Under the pieces are notes generated by a model that did not search any database, had not been told where the DNA came from, and worked only from the letters and a program-made list of their open reading frames with translations. Position numbers and translations under genes: made by a program. From the NCBI RefSeq assembly GCF_009742705.1, contig NZ_WPCU01000010.1, forward strand, positions 469,636-533,635: a stretch of DNA of 64,000 nucleotides. Reading direction: 5' to 3'. This document shows positions 41,450-50,046 of this stretch, one piece after another (within the stretch, counting starts at the first letter, position 1; each line of letters begins with the position of its first letter). Source of the stretch: Auraticoccus cholistanensis (GTDB taxonomy: Bacteria > Actinomycetota > Actinomycetes > Propionibacteriales > Propionibacteriaceae).

Positions 41450-43221
41450 GCGCGTCCGGAGCTCCCGCCGCCGCGCCCGGTGGCGGCCAGGTCCGCCGCA
41501 CCGCCCGCTTCCTGCGGCCCTACCTGCGGCCCTACCGGGGCCGGCTGGTGCTGGCGACGCTGGCGCTGCTCGCCGACGTCGGCTTCCGGCTGGTCGAGCC
41601 GTGGCCGCTGGCCTGGGTCATCAACGCCGTCGCCGCCCGCGACCGCAGCACCGAGGAGCTGGTCGAGCTGGTGCTGTGGTGCGGGCTGGCGGTGCTCGTC
41701 TTCGCCGCCGGCCGCGCGCTGTTCGCCTACCTGGCCGCGGTCGCCCTCACCAGCGTGGGCACCCGCGCGATGACCGCCGTCCGCTCCGACGTCTTCAGCC
41801 ACGTGCTCGGGCTCGGCATGGGCTTCCACCACTCCTCCCGCACCGGCGACCTGGTGAACCGGCTGGTCGGCGACGTCGGCAAGGTCCGCGACGTCGCGAC
41901 CACGGCCGCGCTGCCGCTGCTGGCCAACACCGTGACGCTGGTCGGGATGGCTGTGGTCATGATGGTGCTGGACCCGCTGCTGGGTCTGGTGCTGCTGGCC
42001 ACCCTGCCGGTCTTCCTGGTCACCAGCCGTCGCTCCTCGCAGCGGATCACCGGCGCCGCCCGGCTGCAGCGCCGGCGCGAGGGCGACCTGGCCGGAACCG
42101 CCGGGGAGACCCTCGGCGCGATCCACGTCGTGAAGGTGTTCGGGCTGGAGCGCCTGCTCGGGCAGCGGTTCGCCGCGGCCGGCGAGGGCGACCTGCGCGA
42201 CGGCGTGCGGGCCAGCCGGATGGCCGCCGCCCTCGAGCGGCGCACCGACGTGCTGATCGGCCTGGCCACCGCCGTGGTGCTGGTGGCCGGCGGCTCCCGG
42301 CTGATCGCCGGCGCGATGGAGCCCGGCGACCTGGTGGTGGTGCTGTCCTACCTCAAGAGCGCCTTCAAGCCGCTGCGGGACACCGCCAAGTACACCGGCC
42401 GGATCGCCAAGGCGGCCGCCTCCGGGGAGCGGATCGTCGAGCTCACCGAGACCCGGCCCGACGTGGTCAGCCGCACGGGGGCACGGCGGCTGGACGGGGT
42501 CCGGGGCGAGATCCGGATGGAGGGGGTGTCGGTGTCCTGGGACGGCCGGCGCACCGTGCTCCGCGACGTGGACCTGCACCTGCCCGCCGGCAGCCGGGTG
42601 GGTCTGGTGGGACGGTCCGGAGCGGGCAAGTCCACCCTGGTCAGCCTGCTGAGCCGGCTGCAGGACCCGGCCGGCGGCCGGGTGCTGCTCGACGGCCACG
42701 ACCTGCGCGAGCTCGACCTGGCCTGGCTGCGGACCCAGGTGAGCGTCGTCCCGCAGGACACGGTGCTGTTCCGGATGTCGCTGCTGGAGAACATCCGGGC
42801 CGGGCGTCCCGACGCGAGCGACGCCGAGGTCCTCCGGGCCGCCCGGGAGGCCGGCGTGGAGGAGGTGGCCCAGCAGCTGCCGCAGGGCTACGCCACCGAG
42901 CTCGGCGAGCGGGGCGCCACCCTCTCCGGCGGGCAGCGGCAGCGGGTGGCCATCGCCCGCGCCCTGCTGCGCGACAGCCCCGTGGTCGTGCTGGACGAGG
43001 CCACCACGGGCCTGGACGCCAGCACGGAGGCCGGGGTCCGCGCCGCCCTCGACCGGCTCACCGTCGGCCGGACGGTGGTGGTGATCTCGCACGACGCCCA
43101 CGCCGTCGCCGAGGTGGACACCACCGTGGTGGTCGCCGACGGCACGGTGGTGCAGCACGAGGGGCCGCTGCCGGCCGCCGTCGGCACCGCGGCGGGGAGG
43201 AGCCGGGCCGGTGTGCGCTGA
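41446..43221 (+). CDS. ABC transporter, fused permease and ATP-binding domains (MsbA-like exporter)
   Basis: Half-size exporter of 591 residues that should act as a homodimer. Six membrane helices occupy residues ~35-310 (LVLATLALLADVGFRLVEPW, LVLWCGLAVLVFAAGRALFA, LVGMAVVMMVLDPLLGLVLL, LIGLATAVVLVAGGSRLIAG), then the nucleotide-binding domain with Walker A VGRSGAGKSTLVSLL, Q-loop SVVPQDTVLFRMSLLENIRA, signature LSGGQRQRVAIARALL, Walker B VVVLDEATTGLDAST and H-loop VVISHDAHAVAE. Its place between glycosyltransferases and kinase-like proteins suggests export or flipping of the lipid-linked product made by the operon. GTG 41446 overlaps the previous stop. Confidence 0.94.
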   Translation: MSASGAPAAAPGGGQVRRTARFLRPYLRPYRGRLVLATLALLADVGFRLVEPWPLAWVINAVAARDRSTEELVELVLWCGLAVLVFAAGRALFAYLAAVALTSVGTRAMTAVRSDVFSHVLGLGMGFHHSSRTGDLVNRLVGDVGKVRDVATTAALPLLANTVTLVGMAVVMMVLDPLLGLVLLATLPVFLVTSRRSSQRITGAARLQRRREGDLAGTAGETLGAIHVVKVFGLERLLGQRFAAAGEGDLRDGVRASRMAAALERRTDVLIGLATAVVLVAGGSRLIAGAMEPGDLVVVLSYLKSAFKPLRDTAKYTGRIAKAAASGERIVELTETRPDVVSRTGARRLDGVRGEIRMEGVSVSWDGRRTVLRDVDLHLPAGSRVGLVGRSGAGKSTLVSLLSRLQDPAGGRVLLDGHDLRELDLAWLRTQVSVVPQDTVLFRMSLLENIRAGRPDASDAEVLRAAREAGVEEVAQQLPQGYATELGERGATLSGGQRQRVAIARALLRDSPVVVLDEATTGLDASTEAGVRAALDRLTVGRTVVVISHDAHAVAEVDTTVVVADGTVVQHEGPLPAAVGTAAGRSRAGVR

Positions 43222-44461
43222 CCGCCTGCTCGAGACCAGCGCCGCAGCCGGGACGACCCGCGCCGCCGACCGGCGGCTGGCGGGGTCGGACCCGCAGCTG
43301 CCGGCGCTGGCCGTGGTGCTGGACCCCGACCGGCTCGGCGAGACGCTGCTGCCGGCGCTCGCGGCGGCCGGGGTCCCCGCCCGGGCCGTGACCGTGGACT
43401 ACCTGCGCTACAAGCCGGGCACGAGCCTGATGGCCTCGGCCCAGCTGCTCACCCCCGACGGCGCCGAGCCGGCGCTGCTGCGGGCCTGGTCGTCGCGGCG
43501 GGGCCCGTCCCGGCTGCGCCGCCACGACCGCTGGCCGGCGGTCGAGCTGCCCGGGCTGCAGCTGGTGCTGGCCCCGGCCGAGGCCGAGCGCCGGCTGCAG
43601 GTGCAGCGGGCCCGGACGCGGGGCTGGCGGCTGCACCCCGAGGGCGAGCCGGGGTGGCCGACGGTGCCGCTGCGGTACCGGCCGGGGCGGCGCTGGGTGG
43701 GCCGTCTCGACGACGCCACGGGCACCCCCCGCGCCGCGGTGAAGGCGCTGACGGCCGACGCCGTCGGCCCGGTGACCGCGGCGCTTCGACGGGCCCACGC
43801 CGCCGGGGTCCCGGTGAGCCCGCTGGCAGGCACGGACGTCCGCCACGGTCTGGTGGCCACCCGGTGGGTGGAGGGCCGGCCCTGCTCGTGGACGGTCTCG
43901 GCCTACGCCGCCGACGTGGAGCAGCTGGGACGCGCGCTGGCTCCGCTGCACACGGCGCCCGTCGACGCCGACGCGGTGCTCGACCGGCGCGAGGCGCCGC
44001 TGCGCCGGGCCGACCAGGCGCTGCGCGCGCTGACCCGGCTGCTGCCCGACGACGGGGCGCTGCTGGACCGGGTGCGGCGGGCGGTGGGCGCCGCGGCCGG
44101 GTCGCTGACCCGCCCCACCACCCGGCCGGTGCGGGTGCACGGCGACCTGCACGCCGACCAGGTGCTCTTCACCTCGGGCGGGGCGGTGCTGCTCGACCTG
44201 GACCGCAGCCGGCCCGACGACCCGCTCACCGACCTGGCCAGCTGGACCGCCGCCGACGGCGGCGACCTGGACCGGGCCGAGCCGCTGGCGGCCGGTCTGG
44301 AGGCCGGTGGCGCCCCGGTGGGCGACCTGTCCGCGCTGGGTCTGCTGACCGCGGTCGCCGTGCTGCAGCGGGCGGTGGAACCGTTCCGCCACCGACACCC
44401 GCACTGGCCCCAGGAGACCCGGCGGCGGCTCCGGCGCGCCCTCGAGCTGGCGGCACGGTGA
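43211..44461 (+). CDS. APH-fold phosphotransferase, operon gene 5
   Basis: Kinase-like protein of 416 residues. The first half is unusual (ALAVVLDPDRLGETLLPALA, VTVDYLRYKPGTSLMASAQL), while the second half shows the phosphotransferase core: VRVHGDLHADQVLFTSGGAV (HGDxxxxQ, with Gln where Asn is more common) and LLDLDRSRPDDPLTDLASW. Homologues of this kind appear near glycosyltransferases in actinobacteria; no substrate is known. GTG 43211 has GGGAGGAG some 8 bases upstream and overlaps the end of the ABC gene by 11 bases. It is followed by a second member with a different N-terminal part, so the two may act in sequence or as a heteromer (inference). Confidence 0.82.
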   Translation: MCADRLLETSAAAGTTRAADRRLAGSDPQLPALAVVLDPDRLGETLLPALAAAGVPARAVTVDYLRYKPGTSLMASAQLLTPDGAEPALLRAWSSRRGPSRLRRHDRWPAVELPGLQLVLAPAEAERRLQVQRARTRGWRLHPEGEPGWPTVPLRYRPGRRWVGRLDDATGTPRAAVKALTADAVGPVTAALRRAHAAGVPVSPLAGTDVRHGLVATRWVEGRPCSWTVSAYAADVEQLGRALAPLHTAPVDADAVLDRREAPLRRADQALRALTRLLPDDGALLDRVRRAVGAAAGSLTRPTTRPVRVHGDLHADQVLFTSGGAVLLDLDRSRPDDPLTDLASWTAADGGDLDRAEPLAAGLEAGGAPVGDLSALGLLTAVAVLQRAVEPFRHRHPHWPQETRRRLRRALELAAR

Positions 44462-45606
44462 GCACCGCGCCTCCCGGCGCGGCCGCCCGGCTGGCGCCGC
44501 CGGACGTGCTGACCTCCGCAGCGGCGCGGTGGCGGGTGGAGCGGGCCTGGCCCCGCCCGGACCGGACCGTGCTGGTGGAGGTGGTGGACGAGGAGCACGG
44601 GCAGCTGACCGGCGGCCGCTGGGTGCCGCACGGGGTCGACGTGCCGGCGTCCCCGGCAGGGCTGACGGTGCCGGCCGACGGAGGCACCGCGGTGCTGCAC
44701 CCCGGCGGCGACGACCCCCGGCTCCCCCGGCTGGCCGACGACCTCGTCGCCGGCGGGCGGCTGCTCGGGCACCGCGTCGGCCGGCGTGCGGTGGTGGCCC
44801 GGCCCGACGGCAGCTACGCCAAGCACGTGCGGGCGCGGTCGGTGCCGGCGGTGGTCGGCGGGCTGGAGGCGGCGGCCGCGGCGCTGGCGGGCCTCGCCGC
44901 CCCGACGCGGCTGCGCACCGTCGAGGTGGCGCGGGTGCGCACGGTCGAGGCGGGATCCGTGGTGGTGCTGGAGCCGCTGGCGGGGATGAGCCTGCTGGAG
45001 CTCGGGCGCCGCGCCGACGACGCCGTCGTGCTGGCGGCCTGGCGGGCGACGGCGGAGCTGCTGGCCGCGTTGCAGGCGGGCGACCCCGGGTCGGCGACGT
45101 GGAGCTCGCAGCAGGAGGAGTCGGCGACGCGCCGGCTGGTGGAGCCGGCGGTGGCCGCCGGGCTGCTGGACGCGGGTGCGGTGGAGCTGGTCGAGCAGGT
45201 GGCCGGTCGTCTGCACCGCCTCGGCGCACCGGACCGGGTGGTCCCGCTGCACCGCGACCTGCACGACCAGCAGGTGCTGGTCGACGCCGAGGCGGGCCGG
45301 GCGCCCAGGCTCGGGCTGCTGGACTGCGACACGGCCGTCGCCGGCGACCCGGCCCTGGACCCGGGCAACCTGCTGGCCCACCTGCGGCTGCGCGTGCTGC
45401 AGGGTCTGCTGCGCCCGGACCGGGCGGCGACGGCGGCCGCGGCCCTGGGAGCCGTCACCGGCGGCAGCGGCGAGGAGTCGCTGCGGCTGCACCAGCGGCT
45501 GACCCTGCTCCGGCTGGCCGGGCTGTACGTGTGGCGCCCACGCTGGCGCCACCTGGGCCCGGCGCTGCTGGCCGCGGCGCGGGAGGAGGCGCCGACGCCG
45601 GCGTGA
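44458..45606 (+). CDS. APH-fold phosphotransferase, operon gene 6
   Basis: Second kinase-like protein, 382 residues. The N-terminal part differs from its neighbour (TVLVEVVDEEHGQLTGGRWV), then a possible ATP-site lysine in PDGSYAKHVRARSVPAVVGG, VVVLEPLAGMSLLELGRRAD, the catalytic loop VVPLHRDLHDQQVLVDAEAG (HRDLHDQQ) and LGLLDCDTAVAGDPALDPGN with the metal Asp. The HRD form of the loop, instead of HGD, is shared with eukaryotic-like kinases but is seen in some APH proteins. GTG 44458 overlaps the upstream stop by GTGA. The gene ends the operon 12 bases before a strong terminator. Confidence 0.82.
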   Translation: MSTAPPGAAARLAPPDVLTSAAARWRVERAWPRPDRTVLVEVVDEEHGQLTGGRWVPHGVDVPASPAGLTVPADGGTAVLHPGGDDPRLPRLADDLVAGGRLLGHRVGRRAVVARPDGSYAKHVRARSVPAVVGGLEAAAAALAGLAAPTRLRTVEVARVRTVEAGSVVVLEPLAGMSLLELGRRADDAVVLAAWRATAELLAALQAGDPGSATWSSQQEESATRRLVEPAVAAGLLDAGAVELVEQVAGRLHRLGAPDRVVPLHRDLHDQQVLVDAEAGRAPRLGLLDCDTAVAGDPALDPGNLLAHLRLRVLQGLLRPDRAATAAAALGAVTGGSGEESLRLHQRLTLLRLAGLYVWRPRWRHLGPALLAAAREEAPTPA

Positions 45607-45618
45607 CCCGGCTCGCGT

Positions 45619-45641
45619 GCCCGGGCGACGGTCGCCCGGGC
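45619..45641. terminator. Bidirectional hairpin terminator
   Basis: GCCCGGGCG-ACGGT-CGCCCGGGC is a perfect 9-bp stem with a 5-base loop that fills the space between the convergent stop codons at 45606 and 45642, so it probably ends both transcripts. Confidence 0.8.
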
Positions 45642-46283
45642 TCAGCCGTCGTCGTCGCCGCTGTCGTCGTCGTCGACCTCGACCGCGGTCGTCGCCACGG
45701 GGCGGCCGTCGGCGGAGCAGCTGGCCTCGATCGTCGCCGTCCGGGCGCCGGCGACGAACTCCACGCTCAGCTCGTCGTCGTCGCGCTCGACCTGCCCCAC
45801 CTGGTAGCCGCCGGCCGGCGCGTGGGTGCGCAACGAGGGCACGCCTCGGGAGCACTCCACCGTGATGGACCCACCCGCGGATCGGAAGGTGCGCGACGTC
45901 CCGGCCGGCTCGCTCGGGCTGGGGCGCCGGGACGCGTCGCCAGCCGGCTCGCGCCCCTCCTCCGACGAGGGCGCGGCGGAGGGCGTCGGCGAGGACGGAG
46001 CGGGCTCCGGGGTCGGGGACGGCGGAGGTGGCGCGGACGATGACGGGGACGGCGAGGGCGACGCCGAGGACGAGGCGGACGGCGACCCGGCGGGTGCCGG
46101 CGGCGGACCGGCGGGCAGCCCGCTGTCGGGCAGCAGCTCCGCAGAGGACCGGACCGCCGAGTCGCCGGCCAGCTGCACCGCGCCCACGCCCACCACGGCG
46201 GCCACGGCGGTGAAGGCGATCCAGGACAGGCCCAGGGCGAGCTGGCGCCCGCCGAGGCGGCGACGGGGGGTCGGGGAGGTCAT
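45642..46283 (-). CDS. Membrane-anchored protein with Ser/Pro linker and small C-terminal domain
   Basis: A 213-residue protein of unknown function: one N-terminal helix (LALGLSWIAFTAVAAVVGVG, about residues 15-34), a long low-complexity Ser/Pro linker (~90 residues, SPSASSSASPSPSPSSS type), then an exported beta-rich domain with two cysteines that could pair (SITVECSRGVPSL and ATIEASCSADGRPVATTAVE), ending in an acidic tail DDDDSGDDDG. The order anchor-linker-domain fits a protein that spans the cell wall. It is divergent from the two-component system and may be a member of its regulon; that is inference. ATG 46283 is chosen. Confidence 0.75.
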   Translation of the reverse strand: MTSPTPRRRLGGRQLALGLSWIAFTAVAAVVGVGAVQLAGDSAVRSSAELLPDSGLPAGPPPAPAGSPSASSSASPSPSPSSSAPPPPSPTPEPAPSSPTPSAAPSSEEGREPAGDASRRPSPSEPAGTSRTFRSAGGSITVECSRGVPSLRTHAPAGGYQVGQVERDDDELSVEFVAGARTATIEASCSADGRPVATTAVEVDDDDSGDDDG

Positions 46284-46350
46284 GCCCCCAGTGAACTCCA
46301 GGCCGCGGCCGGGCAGCCATAACGGAGCCCTAAGGGCCCGATAGGACTCG

Positions 46351-46364
46351 CACCGCCGGCGGTG
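46351..46364. promoter_or_regulatory. Perfect palindrome upstream of the two-component system
   Basis: CACCGCCGGCGGTG is a perfect 14-bp palindrome in the divergent gap, 54 bases before the ATG of the response regulator gene. It may be an operator or a GC-rich coincidence. Confidence 0.35.
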
Positions 46365-46404
46365 AGAGGCCCTCTCGGAGCCCGCCGGGGCACGGTCGCG
46401 ACAG

Positions 46405-46410
46405 TAGTGT
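46405..46410 (+). promoter_or_regulatory. -10 box for leaderless response regulator gene
   Basis: TAGTGT ends 7 bases before ATG 46418 and there is no ribosome site, so the transcript is probably leaderless. Confidence 0.55.
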
Positions 46411-46417
46411 TCGAGCC

Positions 46418-47107
46418 ATGCCGCACGTGCTGCTGATCGAGGACGACCCCGGGATCCGCACCAACCTGGTGCGCGCCCTGGGTGAGCGCGGCTACGCCGT
46501 ATCGACCGCCTCCGCCGGCATCCCGGGGCTGCAGCAGTGCATCGACGAGCGGCCCGACATGGTGGTGCTCGACCTGGGGCTGCCCGACGTAGACGGGCTG
46601 GAGGTGCTGCGGATGCTCCGCGCGGTCAGCCAGACCCCGGTCGTCGTGATCACCGCCCGCGACGGCGAGGGGCCGCTGGTGCAGGCCCTGGACGCCGGCG
46701 CCGACGACTACGTCAGCAAGCCGTTCAGCAGCACCCAGCTCGACGCCCGGATCCGCGCCGTGCTGCGCCGGGTGGCCACCGGGACCCGGGAGGCCCCGAT
46801 CACCGTCGGCGGGCTGGTGGTCGACCGCCGCCGGCGCGAGGCCACCCTGGACGGCCGGGTCGTGGAGCTCACCCCCAAGCTGTTCGACCTGCTCAGCCTG
46901 CTGGCCAGCCGGGCGGGCGAGGTGGTCACCAAGCGCGAGATGGCGACCGAGGTGTGGAACCAGCCCTACGGGGGCACCGACAAGACGGTCGACGTCCACC
47001 TCTCCTGGCTGCGCCGACGGCTGGGCGAGAGCGCCGGCGAGCCCCGGTACCTGCTCACCGCCCGGGGCGTCGGGGTCCGTCTGGTGGACCCCACCAGCAG
47101 CGACTGA
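46418..47107 (+). CDS. OmpR-family response regulator
   Basis: Response regulator of 229 residues. The receiver domain has the acidic pocket LLIEDDPGIRTNLVRALGER, the phosphorylated Asp in MVVLDLGLPDVDGLEVLRML, Thr in VVVITARDGEGPL and Lys in DDYVSKPFSSTQLDARIRAV. The C-terminal winged helix is REATLDGRVVELTPKLFDLL, TKREMATEVWNQPYGGTDKT, VDVHLSWLRRRLGESAGEPR. It controls target promoters when phosphorylated by the kinase encoded 1 base downstream. The first ~5 residues MPHVL are directly after a leaderless start. Confidence 0.95.
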   Translation: MPHVLLIEDDPGIRTNLVRALGERGYAVSTASAGIPGLQQCIDERPDMVVLDLGLPDVDGLEVLRMLRAVSQTPVVVITARDGEGPLVQALDAGADDYVSKPFSSTQLDARIRAVLRRVATGTREAPITVGGLVVDRRRREATLDGRVVELTPKLFDLLSLLASRAGEVVTKREMATEVWNQPYGGTDKTVDVHLSWLRRRLGESAGEPRYLLTARGVGVRLVDPTSSD

Positions 47108-47108
47108 C

Positions 47109-48428
47109 GTGCGTCGCAGCCTCGTCCTGCTGTCCGCGGCGACCACCACCAGCGTGGTGGTGGCCCTGCTGCTCGCCCTCGGGGTGGGGCTGCGGGAGCG
47201 CGGCGAGGAGCAGGTGATGGTGCGGGTCAGCGTGGAGGCGCAGAACCTGGTCACCGTGCTGGGCGACGACACCGACCCGGCCGGGCGCAGCCGCAGCCTC
47301 AGCGCCAGCGAGGAGTCCGTCGGCGGGGTGCAGGCCCTCGTCGTCGCCCCCGACGACGCCGTGGTGCTGGGCTCGGCGGCCCTGGCCAGCGGGAGCACCC
47401 CGTCCTCGTCGGCCGTCCAGGCGGCCCGCGAGCGCGGGCAGACGGTGGTGCTGGAGGCCGACGGCGGCCGGCTGCTGGCGGCCCCCTTCTACACGGGCGC
47501 GGGCACCGAGGTGCTGCAGGTGACCGTGCCCGACGAGCGGCTGCACCGCGGCCTGCTGCGCGCCTACCTGGTGCTCGGCCTCCTGGGGGTGACGCTCGTC
47601 GGGCTGGCCACGCTCGCCTTCGCGCGGCTGGGTGGCTGGTTCCTGGCCCCGGTCCGCGAGCTGGCCGTCGTCTCACGGGCGCTCGCCGGCGGCGACCTCG
47701 ACCGCCGTGCCGTCCCGGGCGGACCCCGGGAGCTGGTGGACGTGGCCGAGGGCCTCAACGCGCTGGCCGAGCGGATCCGGGAGCTGCTGGCCGCGGAGCG
47801 GGAGCGCGCCGCCGAGGTGGCGCACCGGCTGCGGACCCCGCTGACCGCGGTGCAGCTCGGGGTCGAGGGCGTCGGCGACGAGCAGGAGCGTCAGCGGCTG
47901 TCCACCCTGCTGGCCAACCTGGCCCACGAGGTCGACGCGGTGATCACCACCTCCCGCGACCCGGGCAGCGGGTCGAGCCGGGTGGTGGACGCCCGCGAGG
48001 TGGTCGCCGAGCGGGTGGAGTTCTGGACCGCGCTGGCCCACGAGGAGGGCCGCCAGGTCCAGCTGACGCTGCCCCACACCTCTGTCTGGGTGCCGCTGGC
48101 CGAGCGGGACCTGGCCGACGTGCTGGACGTGCTGCTCGACAACGTCCTCTCCCACACCCCCGAGGGCACCGGGCTGCACGTCGCCCTCTCGCGCGCGGTG
48201 GCCGAGGACGACCTGGTCCGGCTGACCGTCGCCGACGAGGGGCCGGGCATCCCCTCTCCCGAGGTGGCGCTGGAGCGAGGGGTGTCGGGTGGCGGGTCCA
48301 CCGGTCTGGGTCTGTCCATCGTGCACCGGGTGGTCGTCGGGGCCGGTGGCGAGGTGGAGGTCGGCAGCCGGCCCGGCGGCGGGGCGATGATCCGGCTGCG
48401 GCTGCCGCCCGCCCGGCCCGAGGTCTGA
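47109..48428 (+). CDS. Two-component sensor histidine kinase
   Basis: Membrane sensor kinase of 439 residues, partner of the preceding regulator. Two transmembrane helices, VLLSAATTTSVVVALLLALG (near residue 20) and GLLRAYLVLGLLGVTLVGLA (near 155), enclose a ~115-residue extracellular sensor domain. A HAMP segment follows (LAPVRELAVVSRALAGGDLD), then the phosphoacceptor His in RAAEVAHRLRTPLTAVQLGV, the N box LDVLLDNVLSHTPEGTG, and G boxes VADEGPGIP and SGGGSTGLGLSIVH. Start GTG 47109 is one base behind the regulator's stop. The signal is unknown. Confidence 0.94.
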   Translation: MRRSLVLLSAATTTSVVVALLLALGVGLRERGEEQVMVRVSVEAQNLVTVLGDDTDPAGRSRSLSASEESVGGVQALVVAPDDAVVLGSAALASGSTPSSSAVQAARERGQTVVLEADGGRLLAAPFYTGAGTEVLQVTVPDERLHRGLLRAYLVLGLLGVTLVGLATLAFARLGGWFLAPVRELAVVSRALAGGDLDRRAVPGGPRELVDVAEGLNALAERIRELLAAERERAAEVAHRLRTPLTAVQLGVEGVGDEQERQRLSTLLANLAHEVDAVITTSRDPGSGSSRVVDAREVVAERVEFWTALAHEEGRQVQLTLPHTSVWVPLAERDLADVLDVLLDNVLSHTPEGTGLHVALSRAVAEDDLVRLTVADEGPGIPSPEVALERGVSGGGSTGLGLSIVHRVVVGAGGEVEVGSRPGGGAMIRLRLPPARPEV

Positions 48429-48506
48429 GGCCCGGGCGTCCCACTACGTCTCGAGAAGCTGTCCACAGATTCGAACACCGTGGCGAAAACTGTCGGTCCC
48501 GCGCCG

Positions 48507-48512
48507 TAGATT
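48507..48512 (+). promoter_or_regulatory. -10 box for leaderless DUF222/HNH gene
   Basis: TAGATT ends 6 bases before ATG 48519, with no ribosome site. Confidence 0.5.
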
Positions 48513-48518
48513 CGGAGC

Positions 48519-49904
48519 ATGTCGACCAGCAGGGACGCCGCCACCGTGCTGGCCGAGCTGCGCGCCGACCGTGCCGCCGAGGACGCCGCCGCCGCGGCCG
48601 TCCTGCGCCGTGCCGCGGAGTGGGCGGATCTGCACCCGCCGGTCGAGGACGTCGCTGAGGCCACCTGGCAGGGCCGTCCCACCGGGGTGCCGCTGGCTGG
48701 TCCCGGGACCCCGGCCGTGGACGGTGCCTGCGTGGCCGAGCTCGCCGCAGCGCTGCGCTGCTCCACCGACGCCGGCAGCGCGCTGGTCGGGCAGGCGCTC
48801 GAGCTGCGGCACCGGCTCCCCCGTCTCTGGTCGCTCGTCCACCGCGGTGGGGTGGCGGCGTGGCAGGCCCGCCGGGTCGCCGCCCGGACCATGAGCCTCA
48901 CCGTCGAGGCGGCCCGGTTCGTCGACGCCCAGGTCGCCGCCGTGGCCGGCCGGATCGGCCCCGCCCAGCTCGACCGGCTCATCACCGCCGCGACCCTGCG
49001 GTTCATGCCCGCCGAGGCCGAACAGCAGCGCCTGGCCGCCGCCGACGGCCGCCGGTTCGACATCCACCACGACCGCGACGGGTCGAGCTCCGGCCTCGCC
49101 GAGGTGAGCGGTTGGCTTGACCTGCCCGACGCCCTCGACCTCGACGCCGCCGTCACCGACGGCGCCCGCGCCCTCGCCGACGCTGGCTGCCAGGCCTCGT
49201 TGGACGTGCGCCGCTCGATGGCCGTCGGTGAGCTGGCCCGCCACCAACCCGCCCTCGACCTCGCCACGACGTCCGACAGCCAGACGGCTGAGGCTGCCCC
49301 GGCGCCCCGACCGCGGGTGCCCGTGACGCTCTACCTCCACCTGCCGGCGGAGTCCCTCGCGTCAGGCACCGCCCCGGGGTGGGTGGGCAACACCGGCACC
49401 CCGGTCACCGCCGGGCAGATCCGCGACTGGTGCGGACGCCCCGGGACCCGGATCACCGTCCGACCGGTCGTCGACCTCAACGAGACGGTCACCGTGGCGG
49501 GGTACGAGGTGCCCGAGCGGATCCGGGAGCACATCGCCCTGCGCGACCGGACCTGCGTCTTCCCCTGGTGCAGCCGACCCGCCCACCCCCACCCACGACG
49601 CACCCACCGGGCGGACGGGGAGCCGGCGTGGTCGACCGACGCGGACCACATCGTGCCCTTCGCCGCCGGCGGACCGACCGCCACCGACAACCTCGCCCCG
49701 CTGTGCCGACGCCACCACCGGCTCAAGACCTTGCACGGCTGGCGCTACCGACGCACCGCACCCGGGAAGTACCTGTGGGCCAGCCCCCACGGGCTGCACT
49801 TCACCCGCGGTCCCGACGGCACCAGCGACAGCGCGTCGCCACCGGGTGCACCTCCGCCTGAGCCCAGCCGACCTCCGGACAGAGCTCGTCCACCCACCGG
49901 GTGA
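48519..49904 (+). CDS. DUF222 / HNH endonuclease signature protein
   Basis: Protein of 461 residues of a family that is highly multiplied in actinobacterial genomes. The helical DUF222 part extends to about residue 300 (AALRCSTDAGSALVGQALEL, RLPRLWSLVHRGGVAAWQAR, LDRLITAATLRFMPAEAEQQ). The C-terminal HNH motif is CVFPWCSRPAHPHPRRTHRA, then WSTDADHIVPFAAGGPTATD and NLAPLCRRHHRLKTLHGWRY, with the metal cysteines and histidines in place. Nuclease activity is plausible but has rarely been shown; these genes are often linked to mobile DNA or act as repeats. The start seems leaderless. It converges with dnaG across 142 bases in which I see no convincing terminator. Confidence 0.9.
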   Translation: MSTSRDAATVLAELRADRAAEDAAAAAVLRRAAEWADLHPPVEDVAEATWQGRPTGVPLAGPGTPAVDGACVAELAAALRCSTDAGSALVGQALELRHRLPRLWSLVHRGGVAAWQARRVAARTMSLTVEAARFVDAQVAAVAGRIGPAQLDRLITAATLRFMPAEAEQQRLAAADGRRFDIHHDRDGSSSGLAEVSGWLDLPDALDLDAAVTDGARALADAGCQASLDVRRSMAVGELARHQPALDLATTSDSQTAEAAPAPRPRVPVTLYLHLPAESLASGTAPGWVGNTGTPVTAGQIRDWCGRPGTRITVRPVVDLNETVTVAGYEVPERIREHIALRDRTCVFPWCSRPAHPHPRRTHRADGEPAWSTDADHIVPFAAGGPTATDNLAPLCRRHHRLKTLHGWRYRRTAPGKYLWASPHGLHFTRGPDGTSDSASPPGAPPPEPSRPPDRARPPTG

Positions 49905-50046
49905 GGTCCGTCCCGGCCGGCCGGCACAGCCGCGCGCGCCGATGCCGCTCGGGTGAACCGCGCCCCTGCATCGCCGACTCCCACGCCACGGACTGGGCGA
50001 TGCTGCCCCCCGCTGGTGGTGAGTTCGCGGCGCCCGCCCGACGGGA

